Shown: piece by piece, positions 1 to 12,179 of the stretch
Numbering within the stretch: the first letter of the stretch is position 1
Layout of the letters: the number at the start of each line of letters is the position of its first letter
NCBI GenBank assembly: GCA_963210315.1
Contig: OY723281.1
Span: 682,001 to 746,000, forward strand
Direction of reading: 5' to 3'
Source: Rhynchopus euleeides
Lineage: Eukaryota; Euglenozoa; Diplonemea; Diplonemida; Diplonemidae
DNA length: 64,000 nt
Position numbers and translations under genes: made by a program
The notes under the pieces: generated by a model
Database searches by the model: none
Told to the model about the DNA's origin: nothing
What the model saw: the letters and a program-made list of their open reading frames with translations, nothing else

Positions 1-1237
1 CGGGAAAGTATCGGGGCAATCTCGCCTGGGGCGGGAAAGTGTCGGGGCAATCTCGCCTGGGGCGGGAAAGTATCGGGGCAATCTCGCCTGGGGCGGGAAA
101 GTACCGGGGCGATCTCGCCTGGGGCGGGAAAGTATCGGGGCAATCTCGCCTGGGGCGGGAAAGTGTCGGGGCAATCTCGCCTGGGGCGGGAAAGTATCGG
201 GGCAATCTCGCCTGGGGCGGGAAAGCACCGGGGCAATCTCGCCCGGGGCGGGAAAGTATCGGGGCAATCTCGCCTGGGGCGGGAAAGTACCGGGGCAATC
301 TCGCCTGGGGCGGGAAAGTGTCGGGGCAATCTCGCCTGGGGCGGGAAAGTATCGGGGCAATCTCGCCTGGGGCGGGAAAGTATCGGGGCAATCTCGCCCG
401 GGGCGGGAAAGTATCGGGGCAATCTCGCCTGGGGCGGGAAAGTGTCGGGGCAATCTCGCCTGGGGCGGGAAAGTATCGGGGCAATCTCGCCTGGGGCGGG
501 AAAGTACCGGGGCGATCTCGCCTGGGGCGGGAAAGTATCGGGGCAATCTCGCCTGGGGCGGGAAAGTATCGGGGCAATCTCGCCCGGGGCGGGAAAGTAT
601 CGGGGCAATCTCGCCTGGGGCGGGAAAGTGTCGGGGCAATCTCGCCTGGGGCGGGAAAGTATCGGGGCAATCTCGCCTGGGGCGGGAAAGTATCGGGGCA
701 ATCTCGCCCGGGGCGGGAAAGTATCGGGGCAATCTCGCCTGGGGCGGGAAAGTGTCGGGGCAATCTCGCCTGGGGCGGGAAAGTATCGGGGCAATCTCGC
801 CTGGGGCGGGAAAGCACCGGGGCAATCTCGCCCGGGGCGGGAAAGTATCGGGGCAATCTCGCCTGGGGCGGGAAAGTACCGGGGCAATCTCGCCTGGGGC
901 GGGAAAGTGTCGGGGCAATCTCGCCTGGGGCGGGAAAGTATCGGGGCAATCTCGCCTGGGGCGGGAAAGTATCGGGGCAATCTCGCCCGGGGCGGGAAAG
1001 TATCGGGGCAATCTCGCCTGGGGCGGGAAAGTGTCGGGGCAATCTCGCCTGGGGCGGGAAAGTATCGGGGCAATCTCGCCTGGGGCGGGAAAGTACCGGG
1101 GCAATCTCGCCTGGGGCGGGAAAGTATCGGGGCAATCTCGCCTGGGGCGGGAAAGTATCGGGGCAATCTCGCCTGGGGCGGGAAAGTATCGGGGCAATCT
1201 CGCCCGGGGCGGGAAAGTACCGGGGCAATCTCGCCCG
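1..1237. repeat. 31-bp satellite array 1 (about 40 monomers, open at the left)
   Basis: Perfectly phased 31-bp tandem monomers containing cgggaaagtatcgggg followed by caatctcgcct. Point variants alternate at fixed positions (gtatcgg, gtaccgg, gtgtcgg or gcaccgg, and cct or ccc before gggg). The gtaccggggcgatctc variant occurs at 101 and 504, 403 bp (13 monomers) apart. The same pair with the same spacing is found at 5268 and 5671 in array 2, so this array is a copy of part of array 2. The array runs off the left edge of the window and ends at 1237 in a 30-base A run. Confidence 0.97.

Positions 1238-1267
<30 letters not shown>
1238..1267. repeat. A30 homopolymer at the end of satellite array 1
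   Basis: Thirty consecutive A residues follow the last partial monomer (tctcgcccg). Arrays 2 and 3 begin directly after A9 runs (2667-2675 and 8947-8955), so poly-A is a recurrent neighbour of the array ends. It could be a retroposition tail, a slippage product or a recombination junction. Confidence 0.9.
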
Positions 1268-1268
<1 letters not shown>

Positions 1269-2666
1269 CGCCCTATCACCAGGGCTGTTCCTAACTGGGG
1301 GGCTTGTTCCCCACTTTCAGGATTCTGAACTTTTTTTCTAAGAATTTTTGTAAGGGGAAAAAAGTTTTTTTCTAAGAATTTTGTTAGGGGAAATTTTTTC
1401 TAAGGTTATTTCGCAGAGGAAAAAAACCTTTTCTAAGTTTTCCCCAGTCGACAGGGCGCGCACAAGGATGGAAGGGAAGTCTGTCCCACGTACCGTTCGC
1501 CTTGCTGGCCAACTGGAGAGCCAGACGTTCACTACCGTGGCCTCCGGCGGCTGGGGGGCTCCGCCCCCCAGACCCCCCTGTGGCGTACGTCTCGTACTCA
1601 AGTCCTTCGAATCCCATCAAGTCGGGGTCCAACCACTCCAGTCGCCTCTGAGGACGCAGCCAACTCGCACAGAATCTGTACGCCCACACGAACAGGTGTT
1701 CGCTACCGTGGCCTCCGGCGGCTGGGGGGCACCGCCCCCCAGACCCCCCATGTAGCGTGTGCCCGTCCATCTATCTCACTTCCCCGAGTACAGTGCAGCG
1801 TAGGAGGTCAGCGCCGCATCCATGAAGCGCTTCTTCGAAGCCTGACTGACATCGGACAGGAGGTCGGGCTTCCCCACCTGGGAGGTACACTTGCCGCGTT
1901 CGCGACATGCGTGACACGCGACACGCTACCTGAAACGTGAGTGTGCCTTGCTAACACGGGCATTTCAACGGTCTGCCGGCGGCCGTTCCCCAAACCAGTA
2001 AACCAGCAGTTTTGGAAAATCGGAGAGATCACCCTACTGCGCTGAATATGGTGCGCACCACTGCAAAAATCCCCGGGAGCTTTTGGGCTTTCAGACCTGA
2101 AGGGGCCAGCAGGTGGGTGGCGTCGGGGAGTGGCAGCTTTGTAACTGTCCTCCAGCTGCTGGCATGTCCAGCCCTGCGAGAGTGCCAAGGTGTATTGAGT
2201 CCCTGCGGAGCGCAACCCCCGATGAGAACGAGTGCCAGATGATCCTCATTCATTTCTAGCTGTATCGCGCATGAGGGGCACTCTCTGCCGCAAGCATCTC
2301 TGGGCATCACTCTAGAGCTGTCACATGATGACGCGGAGAGAAATCAGAGAAAAAGTCCCGCCTGACGGGCACGCGCCTGGAAACTGTGGGGGGGCGAGCA
2401 AAAAATCCCTTGTAAAAATTCTTAGAAAAAACCTGGTTCCCCGACTCAAAAAACCTGGAAAAAGGGCTCGTTCCCCGCCCAGGCCTGCCTATCACTTCAC
2501 AGCTACAACCGCTCTGATGAATTTCCTTTTGTTTGTTGCGTTGACGCTTCTACACACAAAACCCTGAACTGATCACACCCTGAGCCTGATGAAGGGTGGG
2601 GTTGGTGTATAGAGCACGTTTGGTTGCAGCTGTGGTGGGGCGCTTTCCGCTCACACGAGTGTGCTT
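1268..2666. other. Spacer between satellite arrays 1 and 2, no gene recognised
   Basis: Unique-looking DNA of about 1.4 kb. It holds T/A-rich slippage-like sequence (ttttttctaagaatttt repeated around 1326-1425) and a composite hairpin repeat at 1520-1771. The open frames on both strands (up to about 135 codons) resemble no family I know and overlap each other in several frames. I see no gene. Confidence 0.5.
1520..1771. repeat. Dispersed composite repeat with two GC hairpins, copy 1
   Basis: Two copies of a block reading ctaccgtggcctccggcgg followed by ctggggggctccgcccccca (a self-complementary hairpin) lie about 171 bp apart at 1531 and 1702. They are joined by a linker with ctcgtactcaagtc and cacagaatctgtacgccc. 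The same two-block structure recurs at 38640-38895 and a single block at 51179-51240. The translated ASGGWGAPPPRPP stretches are by-products. It may be a non-coding mobile repeat. Confidence 0.8.
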
Positions 2667-2675
2667 AAAAAAAAA

Positions 2676-5600
2676 TCTCGCCTGGGGCGGGAAAGTACCG
2701 GGGCAATCTCGCCCGGGGCGGGACAGTATCGGGGCAATCTCGCCTGGGGCGGGAAAGTATCGGGGCAATCTCGCGTGGGGCGGGAAAGTATCGGGGCAAT
2801 CTCGCCCGGGGCGGGAAAGTATCGGGGCAATCTCGCCTGGGGCGGGAAAGTACCGGGGCAATCTCGCCTGGGGCGGGAAAGTATCGGGGCAATCTCGCCT
2901 GGGGCGGGAAAGTACCGGGGCAATCTCGCCCGGGGCGGGAAAGTATCGGGGCAATCTCGCCTGGGGCGGGAAAGTATCGGGGCAATCTCGCCTGGGGCGG
3001 GAAAGTACCGGGGCAATCTCGCCCGGGGCGGGAAAGTATCGGGGCAATCTCGCCTGGGGCGGGAAAGTATCGGGGCAATCTCGCCTGGGGCGGGAAAGTA
3101 TCGGGGCAATCTCGCCCGGGGCGGGAAAGTATCGGGGCAATCTCGCCTGGGGCGGGAAAGTACCGGGGCAATCTCGCCTGGGGCGGGAAAGTCTCGGGGC
3201 AATCTCGCCTGGGGCGGGAAAGTATCGGGGCAATCTCGCCTGGGGCGGGAAAGTACCGGGGCAATCTCGCCCGGGGCGGGAAAGTATCGGGGCAATCTCG
3301 CCTGGGGCGGGAAAGTATCGGGGCAATCTCGCGTGGGGCGGGAAAGTATCGGGACAATCTCGCCCGGGGCGGGAAAGTATCGGGGCAATCTCGCCTGGGG
3401 CGGGAAAGTACCGGGGCAATCTCGCCTGGGGCGGGAAAGTATCGGGGCAATCTCGCCCGGGGCGGGAAAGTATCGGGGCAATCTCGCCTGGGGCGGGAAA
3501 GTACCGGGGCAATCTCGCCTGGGGCGGGAAAGTATCGGGGCAATCTCGCCTGGGGCGGGAAAGTACCGGGGCAATCTCGCCCGGGGCGGGAAAGTATCGG
3601 GGCAATCTCGCCTGGGGCGGGAAAGTATCGGGGCAATCTCGCCTGGGGCGGGAAAGTACCGGGGCAATCTCGCCCGGGGCGGGAAAGTATCGGGGCAATC
3701 TCGCCTGGGGCGGGAAAGTATCGGGGCAATCTCGCCTGGGGCGGGAAAGTATCGGGGCAATCTCGCCTGGGGCGGGAAAGTATCGGGGCAATCTCGCCCG
3801 GGGCGGGAAAGTATCGGGGCAATCTCGCCTGGGGCGGGAAAGTACCGCGGCAATCTCGCCTGGGGCGGGAAAGTGACGGGGCAATCTCGCCTGGGGCGGG
3901 AAAGTATCGGGGCAATCTCGCCTGGGGCGGGAAAGTATCGGGGCAATCTCGCCTGGGGCGGGAAAGTACCGGGGCAATCTCGCCTGGGGCGGGAAAGTGT
4001 CGGAGCAATCTCGCCTGGGGCGGGAAAGTGTCGGGGCAATCTCGCCTGGGGCGGGAAAGTATCGGGGCAATCTCGCCCGGGGCGGGAAAGTATCGGGGCA
4101 ATCTCGCCTGGGGCGGGAAAGTGTCGGGGCAATCTCGCCTGGGGCGGGAAAGTATCGGGGCACTCTCGCCTGGGGCGGGAAAGCACCGGGGCAATCTCGC
4201 CCGGGGCGGGAAAGTATCGGGGCAATCTCGCCTGGGGCGGGAAAGTATCGGGGCAATCTCGCCTGGGGCGGGAAAGTATCGGGGCAATCTCGCCTGGGGC
4301 GGGAAAGTATCGGGGCAATCTCGCCCGGGGCGGGAAAGTATCGGGGCAATCTCGCCTGGGACGGGAAAGTACCGGGGCAATCTCGCCTGGGGCGGGAAAG
4401 TCTCGGGGCAATCTCGCCTGGGGCGGGAAAGTATCGGGGCAATCTCGCCTGGGGCGGGAAAGTATCGGGGCAATCTCGCCTGGGGCGGGAAAGTATCGGG
4501 GCAATCTCGCGTGGGGCGGGAAAGTATCGGGGCAATCTCGCCCGGGGCGGGAAAGTATCGGGGCAATCTCGCCTGGGGCGGGAAAGTATCGGGGCAATCT
4601 CGCGTGGGGCGGGAAAGTATCGGGGCAATCTCGCCCGGGGCGGGAAAGTATCGGGGCAATCTCGCCTGGGGCGGGAAAGTATCGGGGCAATCTCGCCCGG
4701 GGCGGGAAAGTATCGGGGCAATCTCGCCTGGGGCGGGAAAGTATCGGGGCAATCTCGCCCGGGGCGGGAAAGTATCGGGGCAATCTCGCCTGGGGCGGGA
4801 AAGTATCGGGGCAATCTCGCCTGGGGCGGGAAAGTACCGGGGCAATCTCGCCTGGGGCGGGAAAGTCTCGGGGCAATCTCGCCTGGGGCGGGAAAGTACC
4901 GGGGCAATCTCGCCTGGGGCGGGAAAGTGTCGGAGCAATCTCGCCTGGGGCGGGAAAGTGTCGGGGCAATCTCGCCTGGGGCGGGAAAGTATCGGGGCAA
5001 TCTCGCCTGGGGCGGGAAAGCACCGGGGCAATCTCGCCCGGGGCGGGAAAGTATCGGGGCAATCTCGCCTGGGGCGGGAAAGTACCGGGGCAATCTCGCC
5101 TGGGGCGGGAAAGTATCGGGGCAATCTCGCCTGGGGCGGGAAAGTATCGGGGCAATCTCGCCCGGGGCGGGAAAGTATCGGGGCAATCTCGCCTGGGGCG
5201 GGAAAGTGTCGGGGCAATCTCGCCTGGGGCGGGAAAGTATCGGGGCAATCTCGCCTGGGGCGGGAAAGTACCGGGGCGATCTCGCCTGGGGCGGGAAAGT
5301 ATCGGGGCAATCTCGCCTGGGGCGGGAAAGTGTCGGGGCAATCTCGCCTGGGGCGGGAAAGTATCGGGGCAATCTCGCCTGGGGCGGGAAAGCACCGGGG
5401 CAATCTCGCCCGGGGCGGGAAAGTATCGGGGCAATCTCGCCTGGGGCGGGAAAGTACCGGGGCAATCTCGCCTGGGGCGGGAAAGTGTCGGGGCAATCTC
5501 GCCTGGGGCGGGAAAGTATCGGGGCAATCTCGCCTGGGGCGGGAAAGTATCGGGGCAATCTCGCCCGGGGCGGGAAAGTATCGGGGCAATCTCGCCTGGG

Positions 5601-8386
5601 GCGGGAAAGTGTCGGGGCAATCTCGCCTGGGGCGGGAAAGTATCGGGGCAATCTCGCCTGGGGCGGGAAAGTACCGGGGCGATCTCGCCTGGGGCGGGAA
5701 AGTATCGGGGCAATCTCGCCTGGGGCGGGAAAGTATCGGGGCAATCTCGCCCGGGGCGGGAAAGTATCGGGGCAATCTCGCCTGGGGCGGGAAAGTGTCG
5801 GGGCAATCTCGCCTGGGGCGGGAAAGTATCGGGGCAATCTCGCCTGGGGCGGGAAAGTATCGGGGCAATCTCGCCCGGGGCGGGAAAGTATCGGGGCAAT
5901 CTCGCCTGGGGCGGGAAAGTGTCGGGGCAATCTCGCCTGGGGCGGGAAAGTATCGGGGCAATCTCGCCTGGGGCGGGAAAGCACCGGGGCAATCTCGCCC
6001 GGGGCGGGAAAGTATCGGGGCAATCTCGCCTGGGGCGGGAAAGTACCGGGGCAATCTCGCCTGGGGCGGGAAAGTGTCGGGGCAATCTCGCCTGGGGCGG
6101 GAAAGTATCGGGGCAATCTCGCCTGGGGCGGGAAAGTATCGGGGCAATCTCGCCCGGGGCGGGAAAGTATCGGGGCAATCTCGCCTGGGGCGGGAAAGTA
6201 CCGGGGCAATCTCGCCTGGGGCGGGAAAGTGTCGGGGCAATCTCGCCTGGGGCGGGAAAGTATCGGGGCAATCTCGCCTGGGGCGGGAAAGTATCGGGGC
6301 AATCTCGCCCGGGGCGGGAAAGTATCGGGGCAATCTCGCCTGGGGCGGGAAAGTGTCGGGGCAATCTCGCCTGGGGCGGGAAAGTATCGGGGCAATCTCG
6401 CCTGGGGCGGGAAAGTACCGGGGCGATCTCGCCTGGGGCGGGAAAGTATCGGGGCAATCTCGCCTGGGGCGGGAAAGTATCGGGGCAATCTCGCCCGGGG
6501 CGGGAAAGTATCGGGGCAATCTCGCCTGGGGCGGGAAAGTGTCGGGGCAATCTCGCCTGGGGCGGGAAAGTATCGGGGCAATCTCGCCTGGGGCGGGAAA
6601 GTATCGGGGCAATCTCGCCCGGGGCGGGAAAGTATCGGGGCAATCTCGCCTGGGGCGGGAAAGTGTCGGGGCAATCTCGCCTGGGGCGGGAAAGTATCGG
6701 GGCAATCTCGCCTGGGGCGGGAAAGCACCGGGGCAATCTCGCCCGGGGCGGGAAAGTATCGGGGCAATCTCGCCTGGGGCGGGAAAGTACCGGGGCAATC
6801 TCGCCTGGGGCGGGAAAGTGTCGGGGCAATCTCGCCTGGGGCGGGAAAGTATCGGGGCAATCTCGCCTGGGGCGGGAAAGTATCGGGGCAATCTCGCCCG
6901 GGGCGGGAAAGTATCGGGGCAATCTCGCCTGGGGCGGGAAAGTGTCGGGGCAATCTCGCCTGGGGCGGGAAAGTATCGGGGCAATCTCGCCTGGGGCGGG
7001 AAAGTACCGGGGCAATCTCGCCTGGGGCGGGAAAGTATCGGGGCAATCTCGCCTGGGGCGGGAAAGTATCGGGGCAATCTCGCCTGGGGCGGGAAAGTAT
7101 CGGGGCAATCTCGCCCGGGGCGGGAAAGTATCGGGGCAATCTCGCCTGGGGCGGGAAAGTACCGGGGCAATCTCGCCTGGGGCGGGAAAGTGTCGGGGCA
7201 ATCTCGCCTGGGGCGGGAAAGTATCGGGGCAATCTCGCCTGGGGCGGGAAAGTACCGGGGCAATCTCGCCCGGGGCGGGAACGTATCGGGGCAATCTCGC
7301 CTGGGGCGGGAAAGTATCGGGGCAATCTCGCCTGGGGCGGGAAAGTACCGGGGCAATCTCGCCTGGGGCGGGAAAGTCTCGGGGCAATCTCGCCTGGGGC
7401 GGGAAAGTATCGGGGCAATCTCGCCTGGGGCGGGAAAGTACCGGGGCAATCTCGCCCGGGGCGGGAAAGTATCGGGGCAATCTCGCCTGGGGCGGGAAAG
7501 TATCGGGGCAATCTCGCGTGGGGCGGGAAAGTATCGGGGCAATCTCGCCCGGGGCGGGAAAGTATCGGGGCAATCTCGCCTGGGGCGGGAAAGTACCGGG
7601 GCAATCTCGCCTGGGGCGGGAAAGTATCGGGGCAATCTCGCCTGGGGCGGGAAAGTACCGGGGCAATCTCGCCCGGGGCGGGAAAGTATCGGGGCAATCT
7701 CGCCTGGGGCGGGAAAGTATCGGGGCAATCTCGCCTGGGGCGGGAAAGTATCGGGGCAATCTCGCCTGGGGCGGGAAAGTATCGGGGCAATCTCGCCCGG
7801 GGCGGGAAAGTATCGGGGCAATCTCGCCTGGGGCGGGAAAGTACCGGGGCAATCTCGCCCGGGGCGGGAAAGTATCGGGGCAATCTCGCCTGGGGCGGGA
7901 AAGTGACGGGGCAATCTCGCCTGGGGCGGGAAAGTATCGGGGCAATCTCGCCTGGGGCGGGAAAGTACCGGGGCAATCTCGCCCGGGGCGGGAAAGTATC
8001 GGGGCAATCTCGCCTGGGGCGGGAAAGTACCGGGGCAATCTCGCCTGGGGCGGGAAAGTATCGGGGCAATCTCGCGTGGGGCGGGAAAGTATCGGGGCAA
8101 TCTCGCCCGGGGCGGGAAAGTATCGGGGCAATCTCGCCTGGGGCGGGAAAGTACCGGGGCAATCTCGCCTGGGGCGGGAAAGTATCGGGGCAATCTCGCC
8201 TGGGGCGGGAAAGTACCGGGGCAATCTCGCCCGGGGCGGGAAAGTATCGGGGCAATCTCGCCTGGGGCGGGAAAGTATCGGGGCAATCTCGCCTGGGGCG
8301 GGAAAGTATCGGGGCAATCTCGCCTGGGGCGGGAAAGTATCAGGGCAATCTCGCCCGGGGCGGGAAAGTATCGGGGCAATCTCGCC
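2676..8386. repeat. 31-bp satellite array 2 (about 184 monomers)
   Basis: Same monomer and orientation as array 1. It begins immediately after A9 at the register tctcgcc and ends at the same register (ctcgcc) against tttcttctcttcttctccac. Besides the common variants, rarer ones (cgtgg for cctgg, gtctcgg, gtgacgg, gggacaatc) are interspersed. Blocks marked by gtaccggggcgatctc at 5268, 5671 and 6415 are 403 and 744 bp apart (13 and 24 monomers), showing multi-monomer duplication. All six frames stay largely open because the monomer lacks stop codons; I do not regard these as proteins. Confidence 0.97.
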
Positions 8387-8955
8387 TTTCTTCTCTTCTT
8401 CTCCACACAGGCAACCTCCGCTGGAACCCACGCTCCCGCCGCCAGGGGGGATAAAATCCAACTTGCTGCCTTCACGTGGCGCCCCCTGTGATTACCCTCC
8501 TCCGAGGGGAAACTAAAGCAAGCTCTGGTAACTCTTTTTCCGCTGTGTGCCCTGTTTCATATATGCGGAGGGGCCCTTTCTGCACGGCTTTGGTTTTATT
8601 GATGTTGTGGTGTGCGTGGTTTATTTTCCCTTTTTTTGTTGTTTTCGCAGCATTTTATGCTGTCGGGTGAGCTTCCGCCCCATGGGAGGCGCTCCTTCCG
8701 GCTTGCGCTGCCCACCCATCCCACCCCCGTCCCCTTCCCACATTCTTTCTTTTCTTTTAGGGGAGACGTCCTCGCAGTGGCTGTTTGGCCTGACGCGATT
8801 CCCCGCCTCAAAGCAGACCCACCTGGCAGCTACTCAAGGCACATGAGGAGTGAGAGGCGTCAACGGGCGCAACGCCCCTCCCTGCGGTCCGGCTTCCGCC
8901 ACGTGGCTGACTCAAAGCAGCGAAGTGACCAACGGGAGCGACATGGAAAAAAAAA
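8387..8955. other. Spacer between satellite arrays 2 and 3, no gene recognised
   Basis: A 569-bp unique segment. It contains pyrimidine tracts followed by AG (around 8387-8410, 8630-8650 and 8746-8760) that resemble 3' splice sites, but no coding frame that I recognise. It ends in A9 directly before array 3. Confidence 0.45.
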
Positions 8956-11900
8956 TCTCGCCTGGGGCGGGAAAGTGTCGGAGCAATCTCGCCTGGGGCG
9001 GGAAAGTGTCGGGGCAATCTCGCCTGGGGCGGGAAAGTATCGGGGCAATCTCGCCCGGGGCGGGAAAGTATCGGGGCAATCTCGCCTGGGGCGGGAAAGT
9101 GTCGGGGCAATCTCGCCTGGGGCGGGAAAGTATCGGGGCAATCTCGCCTGGGGCGGGAAAGCACCGGGGCAATCTCGCCCGGGGCGGGAAAGTATCGGGG
9201 CAATCTCGCCTGGGGCGGGAAAGTACCGGGGCAATCTCGCCTGGGGCGGGAAAGTGTCGGGGCAATCTCGCCTGGGGCGGGAAAGTATCGGGGCAATCTC
9301 GCCTGGGGCGGGAAAGTATCGGGGCAATCTCGCCCGGGGCGGGAAAGTATCGGGGCAATCTCGCCTGGGGCGGGAAAGTACCGGGGCAATCTCGCCTGGG
9401 GCGGGAAAGTATCGGGGCAATCTCGCCTGGGGCGGGAAAGTATCGGGGCAATCTCGCCTGGGGCGGGAAAGTATCGGGGCAATCTCGCCCGGGGCGGGAA
9501 AGTATCGGGGCAATCTCGCCTGGGGCGGGAAAGTACCGGGGCAATCTCGCCTGGGGCGGGAAAGTGTCGGGGCAATCTCGCCTGGGGCGGGAAAGTATCG
9601 GGGCAATCTCGCCTGGGGCGGGAAAGTACCGGGGCAATCTCGCCCGGGGCGGGAACGTATCGGGGCAATCTCGCCTGGGGCGGGAAAGTATCGGGGCAAT
9701 CTCGCCTGGGGCGGGAAAGTACCGGGGCAATCTCGCCTGGGGCGGGAAAGTCTCGGGGCAATCTCGCCTGGGGCGGGAAAGTATCGGGGCAATCTCGCCT
9801 GGGGCGGGAAAGTACCGGGGCAATCTCGCCCGGGGCGGGAAAGTATCGGGGCAATCTCGCCTGGGGCGGGAAAGTATCGGGGCAATCTCGCCTGGGGCGG
9901 GAAAGTATCGGGGCAATCTCGCCCGGGGCGGGAAAGTATCGGGGCAATCTCGCCTGGGGCGGGAAAGTACCGGGGCAATCTCGCCCGGGGCGGGAAAGTA
10001 TCGGGGCAATCTCGCCTGGGGCGGGAAAGTATCGGGGCAATCTCGCCTGGGGCGGGAAAGTATCGGGGCAATCTCGCCTGGGGCGGGAAAGTATCGGGGC
10101 AATCTCGCCCGGGGCGGGAAAGTATCGGGGCAATCTCGCCTGGGGCGGGAAAGTACCGGGGCAATCTCGCCCGGGGCGGGAAAGTATCGGGGCAATCTCG
10201 CCTGGGGCGGGAAAGTATCGGGGCAATCTCGCCTGGGGCGGGAAAGTACCGGGGCAATCTCGCGTGGGGCGGGAAAGTCTCGGGGCAATCTCGCCTGGGG
10301 CGGGAAAGTATCGGGGCAATCTCGCCTGGGGCGGGAAAGTATCGGGGCAATCTCGCGTGGGGCGGGAAAGTATCGGGGCAATCTCGCCCGGGGCGGGAAA
10401 GTATCGGGGCAATCTCGCCTGGGGCGGGAAAGTACCGGGGCAATCTCGCCTGGGGCGGGAAAGTATCGGGGCAATCTCGCCTGGGGCGGGAAAGTATCGG
10501 GGCAATCTCGCCTGGGGCGGGAAAGTATCGGGGCAATCTCGCGTGGGGCGGGAAAGTATCGGGGCAATCTCGCCCGGGGCGGGAAAGTATCGGGGCAATC
10601 TCGCCTGGGGCGGGAAAGTACCGGGGCAATCTCGCCTGGGGCGGGAAAGTATCGGGGCAATCTCGCCTGGGGCGGGAAAGTACCGGGGCAATCTCGCCCG
10701 GGGCGGGAAAGTATCGGGGCAATCTCGCCTGGGGCGGGAAAGTATCGGGGCAATCTCGCCTGGGGCGGGAAAGTATCGGGGCAATCTCGCCTGGGGCGGG
10801 AAAGTATCGGGGCAATCTCGCCTGGGGCGGGAAAGTACCGGGGCAATCTCTCCTGGGGCGGGAAAGTGACGGGGCAATCTCGCCTGGGGCGGGAAAGTAT
10901 CGGGGCAATCTCGCCCGGGGCGGGAAAGTATCGGGGCAATCTCGCCTGGGGCGGGAAAGTGTCGGGGCAATCTCGCCTGGGGCGGGAAAGTATCGGGGCA
11001 ATCTCGCCTGGGGCGGGAAAGTACCGGGGCAATCTCGCCTGGGGCGGGAAAGTATCGGGGCAATCTCGCCTGGGGCGGGAAAGTATCGGGGCAATCTCGC
11101 CTGGGGCGGGAAAGTATCGGGGCAATCTCGCCCGGGGCGGGAAAGTATCGGGGCAATCTCGCCTGGGGCGGGAAAGTACCGGGGCAATCTCGCCTGGGGC
11201 GGGAAAGTGTCGGGGCAATCTCGCCTGGGGCGGGAAAGTATCGGGGCAATCTCGCCTGGGGCGGGAAAGTACCGGGGCAATCTCGCCCGGGGCGGGAAAG
11301 TATCGGGGCAATCTCGCCTGGGGCGGGAAAGTACCGGGGCAATCTCGCCCGGGGCGGGAAAGTATCGGGGCAATCTCGCCTGGGGCGGGAAAGTACCGGG
11401 GCAATCTCGCCTGGGGCGGGAAAGTATCGGGGCAATCTCGCCTGGGGCGGGAAAGTACCGGGGCAATCTCGCCCGGGGCGGGAAAGTATCGGGGCAATCT
11501 CGCCTGGGGCGGGAAAGTATCGGGGCAATCTCGCCTGGGGCGGGAAAGTATCGGGGCAATCTCGCCTGGGGCGGGAAAGTATCGGGGCAATCTCGCCTGG
11601 GGCGGGAAAGTACCGGGGCAATCTCTCCTGGGGCGGGAAAGTGACGGGGCAATCTCGCCTGGGGCGGGAAAGTATCGGGGCAATCTCGCCTGGGGCGGGA
11701 AAGTATCGGGGCAATCTCGCCCGGGGCGGGAAAGTATCGGGGCAATCTCGCCTGGGGCGGGAAAGTGTCGGGGCAATCTCGCCTGGGGCGGGAAAGTATC
11801 GGGGCAATCTCGCCTGGGGCGGGAAAGTACCGGGGCAATCTCGCCTGGGGCGGGAAAGTATCGGGGCAATCTCGCCTGGGGCGGGAAAGTATCGGGGCAA

Positions 11901-12179
11901 TCTCGCCTGGGGCGGGAAAGTATCGGGGCAATCTCGCCCGGGGCGGGAAAGTATCGGGGCAATCTCGCCTGGGGCGGGAAAGTACCGGGGCAATCTCGCC
12001 TGGGGCGGGAAAGTGTCGGGGCAATCTCGCCTGGGGCGGGAAAGCATCGGGGCAATCTCGCCTGGGGCGGGAAAGTACCGGGGCAATCTCGCCCGGGGCG
12101 GGAAAGTATCGGGGCAATCTCGCCTGGGGCGGGAAAGTATCGGGGCAATCTCGCCTGGGGCGGGAAAGTACCGGGGCAA

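Noticed and set aside
1610-1640. tRNA-derived SINE (a ttcgaatccca word resembling a B box)
   Set aside because: No matching A box at the right distance and no cloverleaf; the word is poorly conserved in copy 2.
1381-1770. Proline/glycine-rich proteins with ASGGWGAPPPRPP
   Set aside because: They are translations of the dispersed GC-hairpin repeat, occur on both strands and lack family similarity.
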